Source of the DNA: Sphaerolaimus hirsutus
Taxonomy: Eukaryota; Nematoda; Chromadorea; Monhysterida; Sphaerolaimidae
Assembly (NCBI GenBank): GCA_964036195.1
Contig: OZ038457.1
Location: 1,897,180-1,961,179 of the forward strand
Direction: 5' to 3'
DNA: 64,000 nt
In this document: in pieces, positions 45,763 to 59,223 of the stretch
Layout of the letters: every line of letters starts with the position of its first letter
How positions within the stretch are numbered: the stretch's first letter is position 1
Made by a program: the position numbers and the translations under genes
The notes under the pieces: model-generated
The model's database searches: none
What the model was told of the DNA's origin: nothing
The model's input: only the letters and a program-made list of their open reading frames with translations

Positions 45763-47980
45763 ATTCCAGTGTCGCTGCCGGGCCCCATGAACAACAAGGG
45801 CAAGGTGCCCAATCTGTTGGGGTCGCCCATCAAAGTGCACCCGTCCGCCGCCGCCGCAGAACGGTATGGTGTACTCACTGTACTTTATCAACTTGCATTT
45901 AAAAGTGAAATCTTACCGTACCATAGGTCTTACCGTAAATATCATGAATAAAAAGACAATAGTTTTCGTTTTTTATCGCGTGGCATTGCAGTATAGTGAT
46001 CGTAGATATGACATTGGGTTTTGAATATCGACTGTGGACAAAATGAATGCACTAGCGCCATCCGAGACCCGAGTTTAGTCAAAACGCAAACCTACTGACA
46101 CTCCAGTAAGCAAATGAAATCGACAAGCCGTTTTGTAGCCTCACCTTGCAATTGGATCTGGGCCCAGGTGTCGCAGGTGTTCACGCGGTCGCAGCTGAGC
46201 GCCATGCAGCGCCAGTTCGCCGTGCAGCAGTACCTGGTGGGCGAGCAGAGACGCGCCTTCGCTGCCAGCATCGGACTAGATCAACTGCAGGTACTTTTGC
46301 GTGGTTGAGTGAATGTTGTGTTGAGTGACTTGAATAGTTCCCCAGTGGTAGTGAGGTGGTGGGAAAATGTCCAGTTTGAGGCTGCCGAGTTGCGAAAGAA
46401 TATTTTTCGAATTGGTCATGTCTTATGGATTTCTTAAAGAAATAAAAAATTATGTTAGAAATTTTAAAAAAATAAGTCGATCATTTTAATCTGTTACATT
46501 TTTTGAAACCGAGTGACTACATTTACTGGCACCCGGTCCTGCTCTCCATGCTTTTAATATGCCATGTATCATAATATCCTTTTAATATGCCAGTAAAATG
46601 CAAAATGTCAACATAACTTTGACAAATGCCATGTACATGGTCCGGCTGAAAAGTCCCAGGGCAGTGCTCGCCATTCGCGCTAGGGGTAAGCTACGGTTAT
46701 AAAATTTTGACACGTTAAGATATCATTTGTTTTGAGTTACCACTCACAATTTCACCTCTCTAGCTCCACCCACTGTGGAACTGTGGGGGTTTCAATTTCG
46801 GTCATTTTGTACTGATGTACAAATGGTGCTCTAGCTCAATTCTGCTCTAGGTTGTGATCATGAAACTTTGGCTAGTGTAAGCCACCTGTGTTGCTAATGT
46901 GCTGATATTCAACACTTTTATCAACATCATTGCTATTTAAGGTAAAATTGCAGATCAGGGTGATGTGCAAGAAACGTGGGAACTGTGATGGATGTTTTTG
47001 GTGATCATCTGAGATCATGTTGTAATGCAGTGATTTTGATGTTGTTTTGAAATGTGCAGTAAGTGAGTTATGTGGTTAAAATTTTCTAATGTTTCATTAC
47101 TAATCTGTAGTGGACACATTACCTGTGTTCAACAGCAGTGTGCATGCAAAATGCATCATGTATTAACCACTTTTTGAGAAGGAGAGGCAGAATGATGAAT
47201 TTGGTAGTGAGAGTGGTAAAAGTAATGACAATATGAACTAGGCTTATGATATCATAGCTAATGTTGGTTAGTGCTGGCATATTGCCAACACTGATGGCTT
47301 ACACTAGCCAAAGTTTCATGATCACAACTTAAAGCAGCATTGGGCTAGAGCACCATTTTTACATCAGTACAAAATGACCGAAATTGTAACCGCCACAGTT
47401 CCACAGTGGATGGAGCTAGAGGGTTGAAATTTTGGGTGAAAACTCAAAACACCTGATATCTTAACCCGCCGTAATTTTATGGCCGTAGCTTACCCCTAGC
47501 GCGAATGGCGAGCACTGCCCGGGGACTTTTCAGCCGGACCATGTGAATATTTAAATGTAAAATGCCCGGCAAACTTTTTTCAATTTCTTTGCAGTAGGGT
47601 TTTACACTGTACGATAGTTGCCCCTGGACGATGCCACGTTCTGAATTCTAAAAGATTAAAATTTGAAAATCATCTTTTCTTGAAAAATGTCGCTTTTTCC
47701 AGGGCTGTCATTTCTATAAAAAAACACAATGCTCACAAAAACCGCACAGGTCAAAGTGTGGTTCCAAAATCGCCGCATCAAATGGCGCCGTCAACGCGAC
47801 GAGTTGGCAAAGCGCCAAGTGCTGCAAACTGCCCACCGATGGCGCGCTGCCGACCAACATTCTGCCGGTACTGGGGCTGATTTCAATTCAGCACTTTGTC
47901 AAGTAACGTGTCAAGTGTTTAGAATTATCGAGTTTACTAGTTATCGAATTACTAAGTTGGCACTGATCCAAACAAATTAG
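45763..47980 (+). CDS. Not-type homeobox protein, 3' part
   Basis: Exons: 45763-45863 (LPGPMNNKGKVPNLLGSP), 46107-46290 and 47750-47980 (stop TAG). Counting from Phe8 of the homeodomain, FTRSQLSAMQRQF and QQYLVGEQRRAF give helices 1-2, and VKVWFQNRRIKW gives helix 3 with Trp48, Phe49, Asn51 and Arg53. The QQYLVG segment points to the Not (notochord homeobox) class of DNA-binding transcription factors. The intron falls between positions 44 and 45, a common homeobox site. The basic N-terminal arm (positions 1-7) is absent: the frame reads IWAQVSQV before Phe8. It may come from an unseen exon spliced to the AG at 46176 or 46167. The first two exons join in phase (CG|T). The true start lies upstream and was not found. 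Confidence 0.8.
46636..47543. mobile_element. Foldback element with 248-bp arms in the homeobox intron
   Basis: Positions 46636-46883 and 47296-47543 are inverted copies of equal length, beginning CATGGTCCGGCTGAAAAGTC. A CAGTGCTCGCCATTCGCGCT end, with a CAGTG terminus of hAT type, lies 24 bp inside. The 412-bp centre is non-coding. Outside it, a CCTGCTCTCCATG...TGTCAACATAAC fragment (from about 46532) suggests a host element of the CCCTGTAAAG family. Confidence 0.75.
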
Positions 47981-48098
47981 CCAAACTTTTCATTTAACTT
48001 CAAACGATATTGAATGAAATAATCGAATGGAATCAGTCCAATGAAATTCGAATTTGAATCGACGGTTGTAAATATTTTCACCTTGTTGGTCGAGCATC

Positions 48099-48104
48099 AA
48101 TAAA
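48099..48104 (+). other. Polyadenylation signal AATAAA of the homeobox gene
   Basis: AATAAA lies 119 bp after the homeobox-gene stop codon, in a stretch without repeats. It fits a short 3' untranslated region ending about 48120. Confidence 0.5.
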
Positions 48105-50729
48105 GGCCATGTGCCTGTAGACATGTAAACCCGCTCAACATGTAGACAACGGGTCAAGGGTCTCCAAGATTTTGACCCTTGCGGGGGCTGGATAGGTTAG
48201 AAGCTGAAAAGATTGCTGGGAGTGGGCTCGCAATATGGCAAAATTGACAAAATGGAGCAAAATAAGTTACTCTAATCTTCTTCGGTTTGACATCAGCATT
48301 GACATGGATTTTGTCACTTGACAACGTGCAGAATTGGGTCCGGATGTTTGTATCCATGGAGCAAATGGTTCCGTTGAGAGTCAGGTTAGGCCTTAGTCTC
48401 TTTTGTACTTTTTTTAACCTGGTGGCAGTCCCGCACCCTGTAAAGTGTAAGTCAAGTGTCATGTCAAATGTCAATTGCAATGTTAAGTGTCAAAAGTTTA
48501 GTAATAAAACCTTTCTTTTTTATTGACATTTTACATGACATTTGACACTTTGCGGGCGTATATCATTCTGCCCCTAGGCGAAAATTTTGGCTACCATCCC
48601 CTGAACCCCATTAACCCAGCTCTTTTCATGTGTAGATTTTTACCGATTTAGTTTCATATTCCATGAAAATAGCTAAATTTTGGACGTTTTATCTTATTTT
48701 ACGGTAATTATCATATTTTTTTTCTTTTTCGGCTAAATATATTTTCTCAAATAAATCTATTGTAATTTCGTGAATCCCCAAAATACGCCTACCCATAATT
48801 TGTCAGCGATTTACCGTCAACATGAACCCCCGCGAAGGGTCCACATCCATTTACAAGACCCCGACCTCCCGAATCAATTCATATGCAATTTAAATATTTG
48901 CAGGCACAAGTGAGACATGAACTCGACTGTCAAGTTGCTGTAACAACTGCAGATTCCAGAACATAAATATGTTTTGTATATTTCCTCGAATACGCCCCCC
49001 CCCTCCAGAAATATCGGATGAAAAATTAGTTTATAGCGGAATTTCTGGATAATTTCGGAGGTCAAGTTATGATCTGGTCTGATATTCGACTTTTTTGTCT
49101 TTTTGTTTGTTTTATGTTGCCATTTTTACTGTATTTGGTCTGACTACCTGTCACCGGTCTATTTGCTGACATAATGTTGTGCTTGTGTCTATGTGAAATA
49201 TCGTGTACACATTATGTAGCATATGATGTATTTACCTACATATTTACAGATGTATTGTATTTGCGTCAACCAAATGAACAGTGTAAATAAAATGACACCC
49301 GGTATTTATTTGCCTACCATTTTACATTTTACCGGTTCGGTTATTGTGATCTCCAACAAAATACATATTCACAATTTATCTATCGCTCTTCAAAATTTCC
49401 CACAATAATGTAAACTTCCCACAGTCAAACCTAAATTGAATACCTGTTTGAAAAAGTTAATTTCAAGACATAAATTTGTTATATCTCAGTTGACATAAAT
49501 GCATTCATTGATTCACATTTTGAAGATTTCACATAAACTCTTACATCTAAATTGGCAGTGACAAGACAAGGTGCTGAGTCAACATCACAGTGACTGCTTA
49601 TGCACATGGTATGTTCCAGAAATACTGGGACAGTGTATTTTTTGATTGTATATTCGGTAGATAAAAAAGTTCTCTGCTGGGTAAGTGCTGTTTGGGGCAA
49701 AAATGCATCTAATACATCATGTGTCTAGGGAAAAGCAACCACTGGTGCAAAATGACAAATTTCTCAAAAATATCTAAAAAGATAGCTGGGTCAGTAGTAG
49801 AGGGGGGAGGGGTTCAGGGGATAGTAACCAAAACATTTACCTCCAGGATAGATAGCTGAGTACATTGGAGGTACCTGCTTCGTGAATATTCAATATTGGA
49901 TGGCATTTTTTCCAAGAGTTCCAAAATTTTCAGTTTCATTGCAAAATAATTGAGAGCATTAGCCATGTGCTCAAAGTAAAATACTCACTCCACCCCTCAC
50001 TGTCCCGCTATTTCTGGAACAGATCACCAAGAAAACTAAGTGACACACGACGCGTCACCAACGAGCCAGTGGCTGCTGGCTGCGCCCAAAGTGTGTAAAT
50101 AAGGTTAGCTGAGTGCACTTTTTCTGTTGGATTTGTGCCGCCTTGCTCTAGACTGTTGTTATTGTCGCGAGATTGCTGATCTGGCCAGAGTTGTTAAAAG
50201 TACTGAACTTTTTTCAAAGTACCTATATGTAACATAACCGTAATGTATTTATTTTTTACTCGCCCCTAAATACAGAAAACGTGAAGTATTTTTTTACTTT
50301 TGCTGATGAGGAAACGTGAGTAAAATACTTTTTCGCCAGAAAATGTAACATAAGGCATGTCCCCGATTATATACGGCATTTATCTAACATTTTCTGTCAA
50401 TGTCTCGTGCTACAGACTATTGTTCCATAGCTCAAGTGCCTCTACAACATTTTTGTATCTTTTATTTGCCCACATGAATTGGTCCCAGTCCAGCCAGAAT
50501 TTGAGGTTTTCCTGTATGGATTTGCATTCTCGATACATGGATATTTGTGCGCATATTTACTATTTTATTGCTGTTAATTTTGTCTGATGATCATGGGTCA
50601 ATTTTTGGACAAGTGATAAGAAAATTGGTAGTTAACAAGTGAATTCAGTTATAAAATTACTTATCATTCATGATTTAACGTATCACTTGCCGAAACATTT
50701 CTGCCTTCTATTCCTTGAAAAAGCCTATA

Positions 50730-50969
50730 CCGTATTTCCTCGAATTACCCCCCGGGGGTTTATTTTTTTCAGAGTGAAAATTTTGCGAGAAAAACGTGAA
50801 AAATGCAACAATAACCACCATTTATAAGTTTTTACAGCCTTACATAAGGATGGCGATGGTATAAACGATGTTCTAACATAACACGGTGTTTTGAACGTCT
50901 GTTATGCATTTCCCGGACCACAAATTCATAGTGACCATTTTGAGGGGGGGGTATTTCGAGGAAATACGG
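50730..50969. mobile_element. TA-flanked CCGTATTTCC element, word TATTTCGAGGGGG
   Basis: Ends CCGTATTTCCTCGAATTACC and TTTCGAGGAAATACGG lie between TA dinucleotides. At 240 bp it is the shortest complete member of this family here and keeps one word at each end plus the CGATGTTCTAACATAACACG core. Confidence 0.68.
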
Positions 50970-51705
50970 TACATTGTTCCCCCGAGCCCCCCCCCGCCCC
51001 TTCAGCTTCAAAATAGTTTCAACCATCTATCCATTCAACGATTTGCTATCTATCCAACCCTGGGAGGGTCGAAAACTGGAATACCCCTAACTTGTATATT
51101 TGCACCCCTCCATGTTTCGTTTTTGTTTTGCGCGTGCCTGGTAGTGGTGAATCATACTTGAATAATTCAATCGTGGTCAATTGTCGCTGTTCTTCGCAGA
51201 TGAAACATTTTGATGTAAATACTCAGCGGACCGTGTTCTATGCATTTTTTGCTGAACTTAACCCTACATCATGACGTCATCGTCAATTGAATAAAAATAA
51301 AAATTGGATTGAACCGTGATCCAAACGGGCCAGGCTTCCTACGCACAAACGCCCGGTACGCACAAAATTGTGCCCGCCATGCACATTTGCCCGGTACTTA
51401 GATGGCTGATGATCTTTGCGTACCAGACAGATGGTCACTAATGTTATTGCACAGCTTTTTTCACTTCACTGATAACTGAAAATTACTTGAAAAAGTGTCA
51501 AGTGAAAAAAACGGTCAAAAATAGCCATTATCCACCGTTTTTTCACTTGACACTTTTTCAAGTGATGTTCAAATATGTGTTAAGTGACAAAAAGTTAACT
51601 AATGTCATTACGCAACTTTTTTTCACTACTCACAAGTGTGAAGTTGAAAACACGGTCAAAATGTAATGTAATGTCATTTCGTACCAGGCAGATGTGCGTG
51701 GCGGG

Positions 51706-52654
51706 TAGTGATGTTAAAGGCACCGGGGAAAATGGCACCGCACCGCACCGGCACCTTTGCCAACGCATGAAAAGGGCACCTGGCACCCAGGGGCACCGGC
51801 CAGAAAATGGCACCGCACCGCACCGGCACCGGTGCCTTTTGGAAAAAATGACACCGGCACCGAAGGGCACCGGTGGGTTACCGGTGCTAGCACCGAAAAG
51901 CACCGCACCGGGCTGGAATTTCTGAAGTAAATATCGGGCAGTTTCTCAGTGGTCTCACCTTTGGAAGTGCCATGGAACCTTTGGATTTCCATGAATTTTC
52001 AACCGATTTTGATGGTTGAGCACTTAAAATGACCAGAATGATGTGGCATTCACTTTGATGAAGCAATTACGATGATTACAAATGAAAGATAAAAATTTTA
52101 ATTCACTGCAATGTCCATAGCCACTATTGTCTACTGATCGGAGTTGTTGCTGTACAGAGAATGGAACTCTCTGTCATAAACTGACAACAAATTTTGAACA
52201 AACAAGTAAGATAAATAAAAAATATAAATATGATTTAAAATTCAACAAAATTTTAGATTCGCTCATCAGATCACGTATCGGGTATAATGGATTTCACAGT
52301 AGGTATATTTATTTGATGGGAGGTTTACAAAAAACGGAGGCAAAAACGGTTGGGTAAATATATCGCTGTTTTTTGAAATATGAATAAGCACATACTATGG
52401 ACAAAATTGCACAGCACATGGAGCCTTGACTGGTACTTTTCCCGGTGCCTTTTACTTTGGCCCTGGTGCTAGCACCTTTGGCACCGGCAAAAAATGGCAC
52501 CGCACCGCACCGGCACAGGTGCTATTCTGAAAAAATTGCACCGGCACCGGCATGGCACCCCTGAAGATTGCAATGGCACCGCACCAGCACCGGTGCTGGT
52601 GCCCTTCGGTGCCCAGCACCGGGGCACCGGTGCCCCGGTGCCTTTACATCACTA
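51706..52654. mobile_element. hAT-like element, word GCACCG, nested in a CGCACATCTGCC unit
   Basis: Ends TAGTGATGTTAAAGGCACCG and CGGTGCCTTTACATCACTA are flanked by perfect octamers GTGGCGGG (51698-51705 and 52655-52662). Both arms are arrays of GGCACCGG words, with a unique AT-rich centre (about 51920-52430) that has no coding potential. The outer TAGTGATGT matches the GGCGCCA-word elements at 590 and 8144, but the word differs. The flanks belong to an older element of the 4596-4803 family. Confidence 0.78.
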
Positions 52655-55600
52655 GTGGCGGGCACAATTTTGTGCGTACTGTACTGGGTGTTTGTGCTTA
52701 TAATACCAAGCATTTGTGCGTACAAGTGCACTGCCATCCAAAAATCTGCCATTCCGACTGAACATTTTATTCAGTTTCCAAAAAATCGTGCCTAAAATCG
52801 CGCCAAAAATAAATACCCGCCCACCCATAAAAAAATCAGTTGTTCAAAAATCTACACGCCAATTTGCATGGAACTACCTATACACATAAATCATGTTCAC
52901 ACATCATGACCATTACATTTTCAATATATCAAATGCATGGAACCCCTGAGAGGCACATTTCTATGCCCTAAATAAAATGAATGCAGGGTGTTTCATTTGG
53001 AAAATATTTTTTGACCCCCCCCCCAAAATGTTTTCTATCTCATTTCTTCTATGCTCTTAACTCACAGACTATTTTTATAAATTTGTGGCTTGATTTGACT
53101 GAGCAAGTGCTGTTAGTCTCTGATCTGCTAGTCTACAATGGTCAAATGAGACACCCCCTACATACATCCACTTGAAAGGTTACCTGTCCTTGTTCAGTGC
53201 TGCATAGGGTTGGAAATATGTCGTTTTTCGATCCAGTGTTGTAAAAATATTCATTGAATTGTAAAGTGGTTGAAGCTAAAAATGGTTTAGAATTGTGTTA
53301 AAATGTTTAGAAAAGCATTATTCCACAAAATTTGCCAAAAAAACAAACAATAACAACAAAAGCCAATGTAGTTAACAAAATTCAAGTATCAATGTAATGC
53401 TTGTATCTAAAATACTCCCAAAACACCTTCAAAACTCCAAACTTATGTAAATAAAATAAAAATTAAAAAATCTTTTTGCTCGGAATTTTATTTTCTAGAA
53501 AGTATTAAAACATTTCTTTTAAACCGTCTATAAACACACACCTGTTATATAACTTTTTTTAACAAACCATCAAACTGCTTTAAAAAAAAACATATTTTAA
53601 AAGAATTTTGAAAAACAACTAGCCAACCCTATACACGATGAGGGCACTTTTTCCTCATCCAGTGCAATCCATGTGCATGTGCATGTGCAAGGTCATTTTT
53701 GTCACTGCCAAGTTGAGGTTTTCACCCCCACCTTGAACATGACTGTTTTCAATGCATGTGATCAATTTCTGTACTATGATTTATTGCCTGTTAAATATGA
53801 TGTGTGGTTATCTTTTCTATGTGTAAATTAGTTTGGAATTGATTGAATATTGCATTTTGTTTGATTGCCATTTTGATTTTTTTTTACATTTTCTGGGCGG
53901 TTGAAAATTTGAATTTTTGCATTTTTGGAGGCTTTCGTTTTAGCTATCTAATTAACGCTAAATCATTTAGGTATATGCATTTATGGATATATGTTTCATA
54001 TCCCCACGAAAATTTTAATTTTGAATATTTAAAAATTCAAAATATGTAAGCCTATATTATTTTTGATGTATTATCAAATCCTAACCATCTAAGCGTGTTT
54101 GATTATGTTTACAAATCATCCCCGCTAAATTCGCATTTAAATTCGTTGATTGAATTTTATTGATCCAGGTTGTATATTCTGTAAATTTTCGAACAGCCCC
54201 CTCAAACATCCCACCTTCGAATAATCCCGCCCATAAGATGAATTAGGGAAAAAATTCACATCGAAAAACTCCCCAGTCAAAAAGTAGGACGAAAAATCAC
54301 TCCTCTGCTGACTTATTCGAAAATTTTATGGTGTTCAAATAATAATGTGTAGAAAATAAAACAATTTTCAAGCATTCTGACACAAAAATTACACAGTCAG
54401 AATTTTCCTACGCGGCTTCTCCGTGTGCAAAGTCAAAATCATTTTATATCGCAAGAAACTAAAAAATCAATCTTCCCCTAGAAGCTTTTCTCGCCAATTG
54501 CTTTTCTGTGCATCGGCGTGTATTTTGTCTGGGTTAAAGCGCGGGCAAACTTTGTAGTTTTCGTGTGCAAATTTAAATTTGCAAAGTCGTCGCTGCGCAA
54601 TATTTGTTTTCGCCACAAAAGTTTGGGTTCTCCGCCGTGAAAAACCTGCTGGCAAATTGCCAACAGCGATCATTCTTTTTTCTGGCAGTTAATTTGATTA
54701 TAATTATGCATTAGTTGGCAAAAAATGCCATAGACTTCGAACATGCCATTACTGCCTGTTACTATACAAATGTGTCAAATGACATGCAAGTACAGTATAA
54801 ATATTTTTTTATGTTTTAGTTTACAGTGTGCATGACACTTGACTTTACACTTTACAGTGTGCGGCACTGCCCCTGGTCTGATTACATTTTGCCACCCGTG
54901 ATAAAGCAACGTTGCCCACTGGCCACTACGCCGCAATAATTTTGCAATCTCAGGTTTGCACATGCAAAATTCAAAGCCCCCGCGCATGTGCATTCTATTT
55001 ACATGCGCACCATGTGGGCCGTTTTCGTTATGTTTGTGATTTTTGTGCCGCGCAGCCCCCCCCCCTCCCCTAATTTGCGCCGGCGCGAATCTGTCACATC
55101 GTTTCAGCTGCGGCTGGTTAGCAAGCCGCCGGCCCTAATGCGCGTTAGTGCAGCGCCAAGGCGAGCCGCGGTTGGACACTTTTGTGACTTTTTTGTTTTG
55201 GTGGTGGAGTGGGATATGAGGGTGTTTTTTAAATTTGATTTCGAGTTGTAGTTTGGTTTTACTTGATTGGGTTGATACTTTTCTGGTGGCTGTGCATTAT
55301 TAATTAACTACATTTATCCTTCAGAAATATCTGAAATGTGGAGCAAAGAAATTTACCAATTTTGAATAAATAAATACTTCTGTAAGTCAAAGGAGAATGA
55401 TAGTTTACTTTCCAGTTTGGTTTTTTGGTGAAAAACAGTTGTCTGGCATCATTTGCACAAAGTTTCAATTTGTTGCTGTAATCTTTACAGATAATTTGAA
55501 GCTTTACTTTTCAGTTGACAGGTGCCATAGCATTGTGTCTCAATTATTTTAAACTTGTAACTTGTCGCCAGATAAAGAACACTTGTATGGTATCTAATTT

Positions 55601-58600
55601 GATATGATGATCCCCAATGATCCTCAGGGACCACATTGCATGAAAGCACCATTCCATAATCAGTTTACTAGGGTCACCATTAATGTTAGATGATTCTGTA
55701 CCCACATAACATCTAAACACAATCTGGCGTTTTTGTCACTATAATGTCCAGACGCGTCCAGTCTCGGGTGCACATCATTGAGGTTTGGCGGCGCTGGTGA
55801 ACACAACTGATGCACTGTATAGCCCCCGTTTCCATGCAATTCCACTGCACTGTATTTTTTACTGTACTCGAGCTTTGAATATTCTTGTATCGGACCTCCT
55901 AATTTAAATTATGACAGCGGCTGAAATCAAATTGTAAGGCAAGAAGGTCCTTCTCGTTCAGTGGTCGATCAGCGCCAAGGTTTTTTGCAACCCCCCCCCC
56001 CCCCCAAATGTCTATTTGTGCCGCGCGGCGGCAAACAATGTCGCCTAATGCGGTCTCCATGTGGAAACATGGAAAAATATTTTCTAGGCGGCCATAACTT
56101 TGTCGACTTTTGACGGCTAGCGCACTTTCTACGGTCATACATCATAAACAACATTTGCGCATTTTACTCACGATTCACTGACTATGAATTTGATTTACTC
56201 TTGCCGGAATGTGGGTTTGCTGCCACTGTGTTTTGTGTACCCAAAAATACTCGGACAGTGCTTTTTATCAGTCCGTGGGGCTTTCTTGCACGAGAAGAAA
56301 TTGAGCAATTATAGATGGCACTTGATTTCAGCCTTTTTAACTTGAGCATAATGTGACCTTTTGGCAAATAACTTACAGTGTGTCACATATTTTCACCTCT
56401 CTGCATCATTCAGGTGCCCTGTAATCATTGTAACATTTTTGGAACCTTGTGTGGTATTTGCTATGTCTAACTTTTGCTTCTGTATTAAAGGCCACTACAA
56501 GGCACCCTGCCAGGTGGCAAGTAATTTAGCTTTTCTGAAGTCTTTACTTTCTAAATTTGTCACTTGACAGCAAACTTTTTAGAATGCAAGATCATCAACA
56601 CATTGATTATTTACTGCATAAATTTTGGTTTTTACATCGGCTTGTATTTTGCCGCAGTATAGAAACAAATCTTTTTAAGTTTGATACTCATGTCTGTGTA
56701 TTTTCGCCATACGCACTGCCCCAGTATTTTTGGAACGCACCAATAACATGTCGCCTGCCATATTTTATCACACTTAGTTAGCGCTTTATTGAATTGCCTA
56801 CAGCCTTGGTTGCGCAGCAAATTGACCGTGCAATTGCAAAGTTGATAAATGGAAATTGGTAATTTCATGGCGTTTTGATTTTTTAAAATTTTTGTTGAAA
56901 TCGGGAGATGGTTATCTTGGGGTGGAATTACATATTTGGAACGAAATTTAGACTACTTGCTGCATTTATTTTTTCATGGTTTTGTAAATTTTATCTGATA
57001 AAAAAGCTCGGAAGGATGAGTTGCATGTTCGCAGCGGGGTCATATTCTGTTGAAATTATAGCACATATTGTTTTTGTTTTTATTTGTTTTTTTTATAATT
57101 AATTTTCTCTTGCTACGAATTTTATATTTTCTCAAATATTTTTCATGGAATTTAGCCACTTTGCCAACGTTTCCCTCATTTTGTTTATCATAGTTTCTAT
57201 GGTTGAAAGGGCTGGATTTATCATAGAATAAATACTTTCTACTTTCTATGTCATTTTCTCATTTCTAACTTTGAATGTATATATTCATGTAGGTTGTATG
57301 TAATATGTGACTGGTGCTACCATGCTCTGTTATCATGTGAATTGGCACACTTATCAAATTTCAAGAAAATTTAATCAAATTTAACATAGAGTGATTATGT
57401 CATCTTTCTTTCAAATTGTGAGCATGCACTTTTCTGGCAATATGGGTATGCTTTTGCAGTATTTTTCGTTTTTTGAGATAAAACCAAATCAAACTGTGAA
57501 AAACATGGTATTTAAAAATCCAAATTATGGAACTTTGTCACCATAGCCTAAAAAAAGGTAGCACATATTCCCCCAAAACATAAAGCCATCAGAAATCGGC
57601 TTATCCCGCAACCCTGTAAAGTGTATTTGGGAGCGTAAAATGTCAGACAAAATCTGTCAAATTCATTTCACTTGGTCAAAAATGTAAAATTTCCAGTAAA
57701 GTGGAGATAGAAAATTGCCGTCACTTTACATTTTATCAAGATGGCACTTAACAAAGTTGCGTGACATTTCACATTTTCCAGGGTGCGTAAGTAACCCCAT
57801 AGGATGCCACAATCACTCATTTAGTGTCCGTTATCACTTCTCGAAATTCTGCCCTATGGAATTCATAATCATGCATCCATCCTCAAAACCACACAATTGT
57901 CGATGATAATTTATTCACAATTTCGATGGCCCATTCGAGGAAGCTTGAAGCTTGATTTTAGGGTTGGATACCCGACCCGGAAATTGGTTTGAGAATTGGA
58001 CCCGGAAACCCGAAACCGGGTGATTTGTGAATTGTGATATAGTGAATTGGCAATTGCATTGAACAGATAATTAAATTTACAGAAAATATAAGTAATATAA
58101 TCTCAGAAAATCTTACAAAAAATATAATATCTCTATCAAAAAACCTGGAAAAAATATTCATGAATATTTTCTCACATATCTATTAAAATCTAAGAAAATC
58201 TTACAAGAGTAAATATATAAATACTTAATCAAATATGCCTAGGAAATCCCGGAAAAAATCTTATATAATTTTTATATTTTCTGATATTTTTCAAATATCA
58301 ATCTCCTAGAGATTTTTTTCAGTGTCAATCGGGAAATTCCGAGTCAATCAAAATTAAATTCCTGGCCTATTCTGAAAGTGTACAAGCAATAAAAAAGTGA
58401 TAAGTGCTTGTTCACTGGAGGAATTGAGCCAAAACCGTGAATTTAACTACCCAGCGAAGCAGTTAAATCTCGATCTGTACAAGGTTATAAATATGAGTGC
58501 AAAAAATTGATTACCGCTATGTTAAACCCTGAATTTCACCCTGTTAAAATAAGTAACAAGCAAACTTCAACAAACAAGTGTTATCGTTTGCAAGTTTGTC

Positions 58601-59199
58601 ACTTGACAAGTAAATACTACCAAAATACAACTTCGCTTACCACTCGCCATCCTTCCCGCCACTTATCCACTTTCGGAACCGGTACCAATTCCGGGTATCA
58701 AAATACAAACCGGGTTCCATTCCGGGTCCCAGTCGAGTCCAGTTCCAGCGCGGCGCGTGTAATTGGAGTAGACTTGAGCTTTGAATACTGAATTGCTAAT
58801 AAGTGCGCTCCCAAGATAGGAAGTCCATGCTTCACTGCGTTGCACCCAGTTCCGGAAGTTTCCACTGGCCATTAGAATTTAGAGCACTGTTGGGCCGGTT
58901 TCTGTGTGATAGGGCCCACACACACTAGTTGACAGTTGACAAATTTGTGTCAACTGAATAACACGAGAATTTGTTTAAAATGCTTTCGGTGATTAGCTCG
59001 ATTGGCGGAGAGATTTTGAGTTGCTATCGTTCATTTGGTAACACCTCTCTAAGCTTAGTGCGGCAGGCACTTAAATAAGAGAAGAAACGGAACAAATGCC
59101 AAATGCACTTACAATCAAAACATTCACAATCCCAAATCCGACATCATCACCCCTCTCAAAACAAACACATTTTTTTTTAAATCAAATCACAATTTCAAT

Positions 59200-59218
59200 C
59201 TTCTTCTCTCTCTTTCCC
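59200..59218 (-). other. Candidate polypurine tract before the 3' LTR of the Ty3/gypsy element
   Basis: Read on the - strand, GGGAAAGAGAGAGAAGAAG follows six bases after the stop of the last open frame of the element. In Ty3/gypsy elements a purine run at this place primes plus-strand DNA synthesis, with the 3' LTR starting just beyond. LTR limits cannot be set because the other LTR lies outside the window. Confidence 0.45.
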
Positions 59219-59223
59219 ACTAA

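Larger units (their letters stand above)
48105..59194. other. Long intergenic region, repeats, no gene recognised
   Basis: Identified pieces: CCCTGTAAAGTG foldback (48420-48556); half G-run element (about 48968); TA-flanked element (50730-50969); CGCACATCTGCC unit with a nested hAT-like element (51340-52700); CCCTGTAAAGTG units (54776-54870 and 57605-57800); CCCGACCCGGAAA patches (57957-58025 and 58660-58770); and a CACACACTAGTTGACA end (58914). A GC-rich patch at 55050-55180 has no supportable reading frame. The remainder (notably 53170-54700 and 55260-57600) is AT-rich with nothing visible. Confidence 0.5.

Noticed and set aside
54988-55251. GC-rich open frame of 87 codons
   Set aside because: Composition, not codon use, explains the open frame. 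There is no recognisable protein and no counterpart exon.
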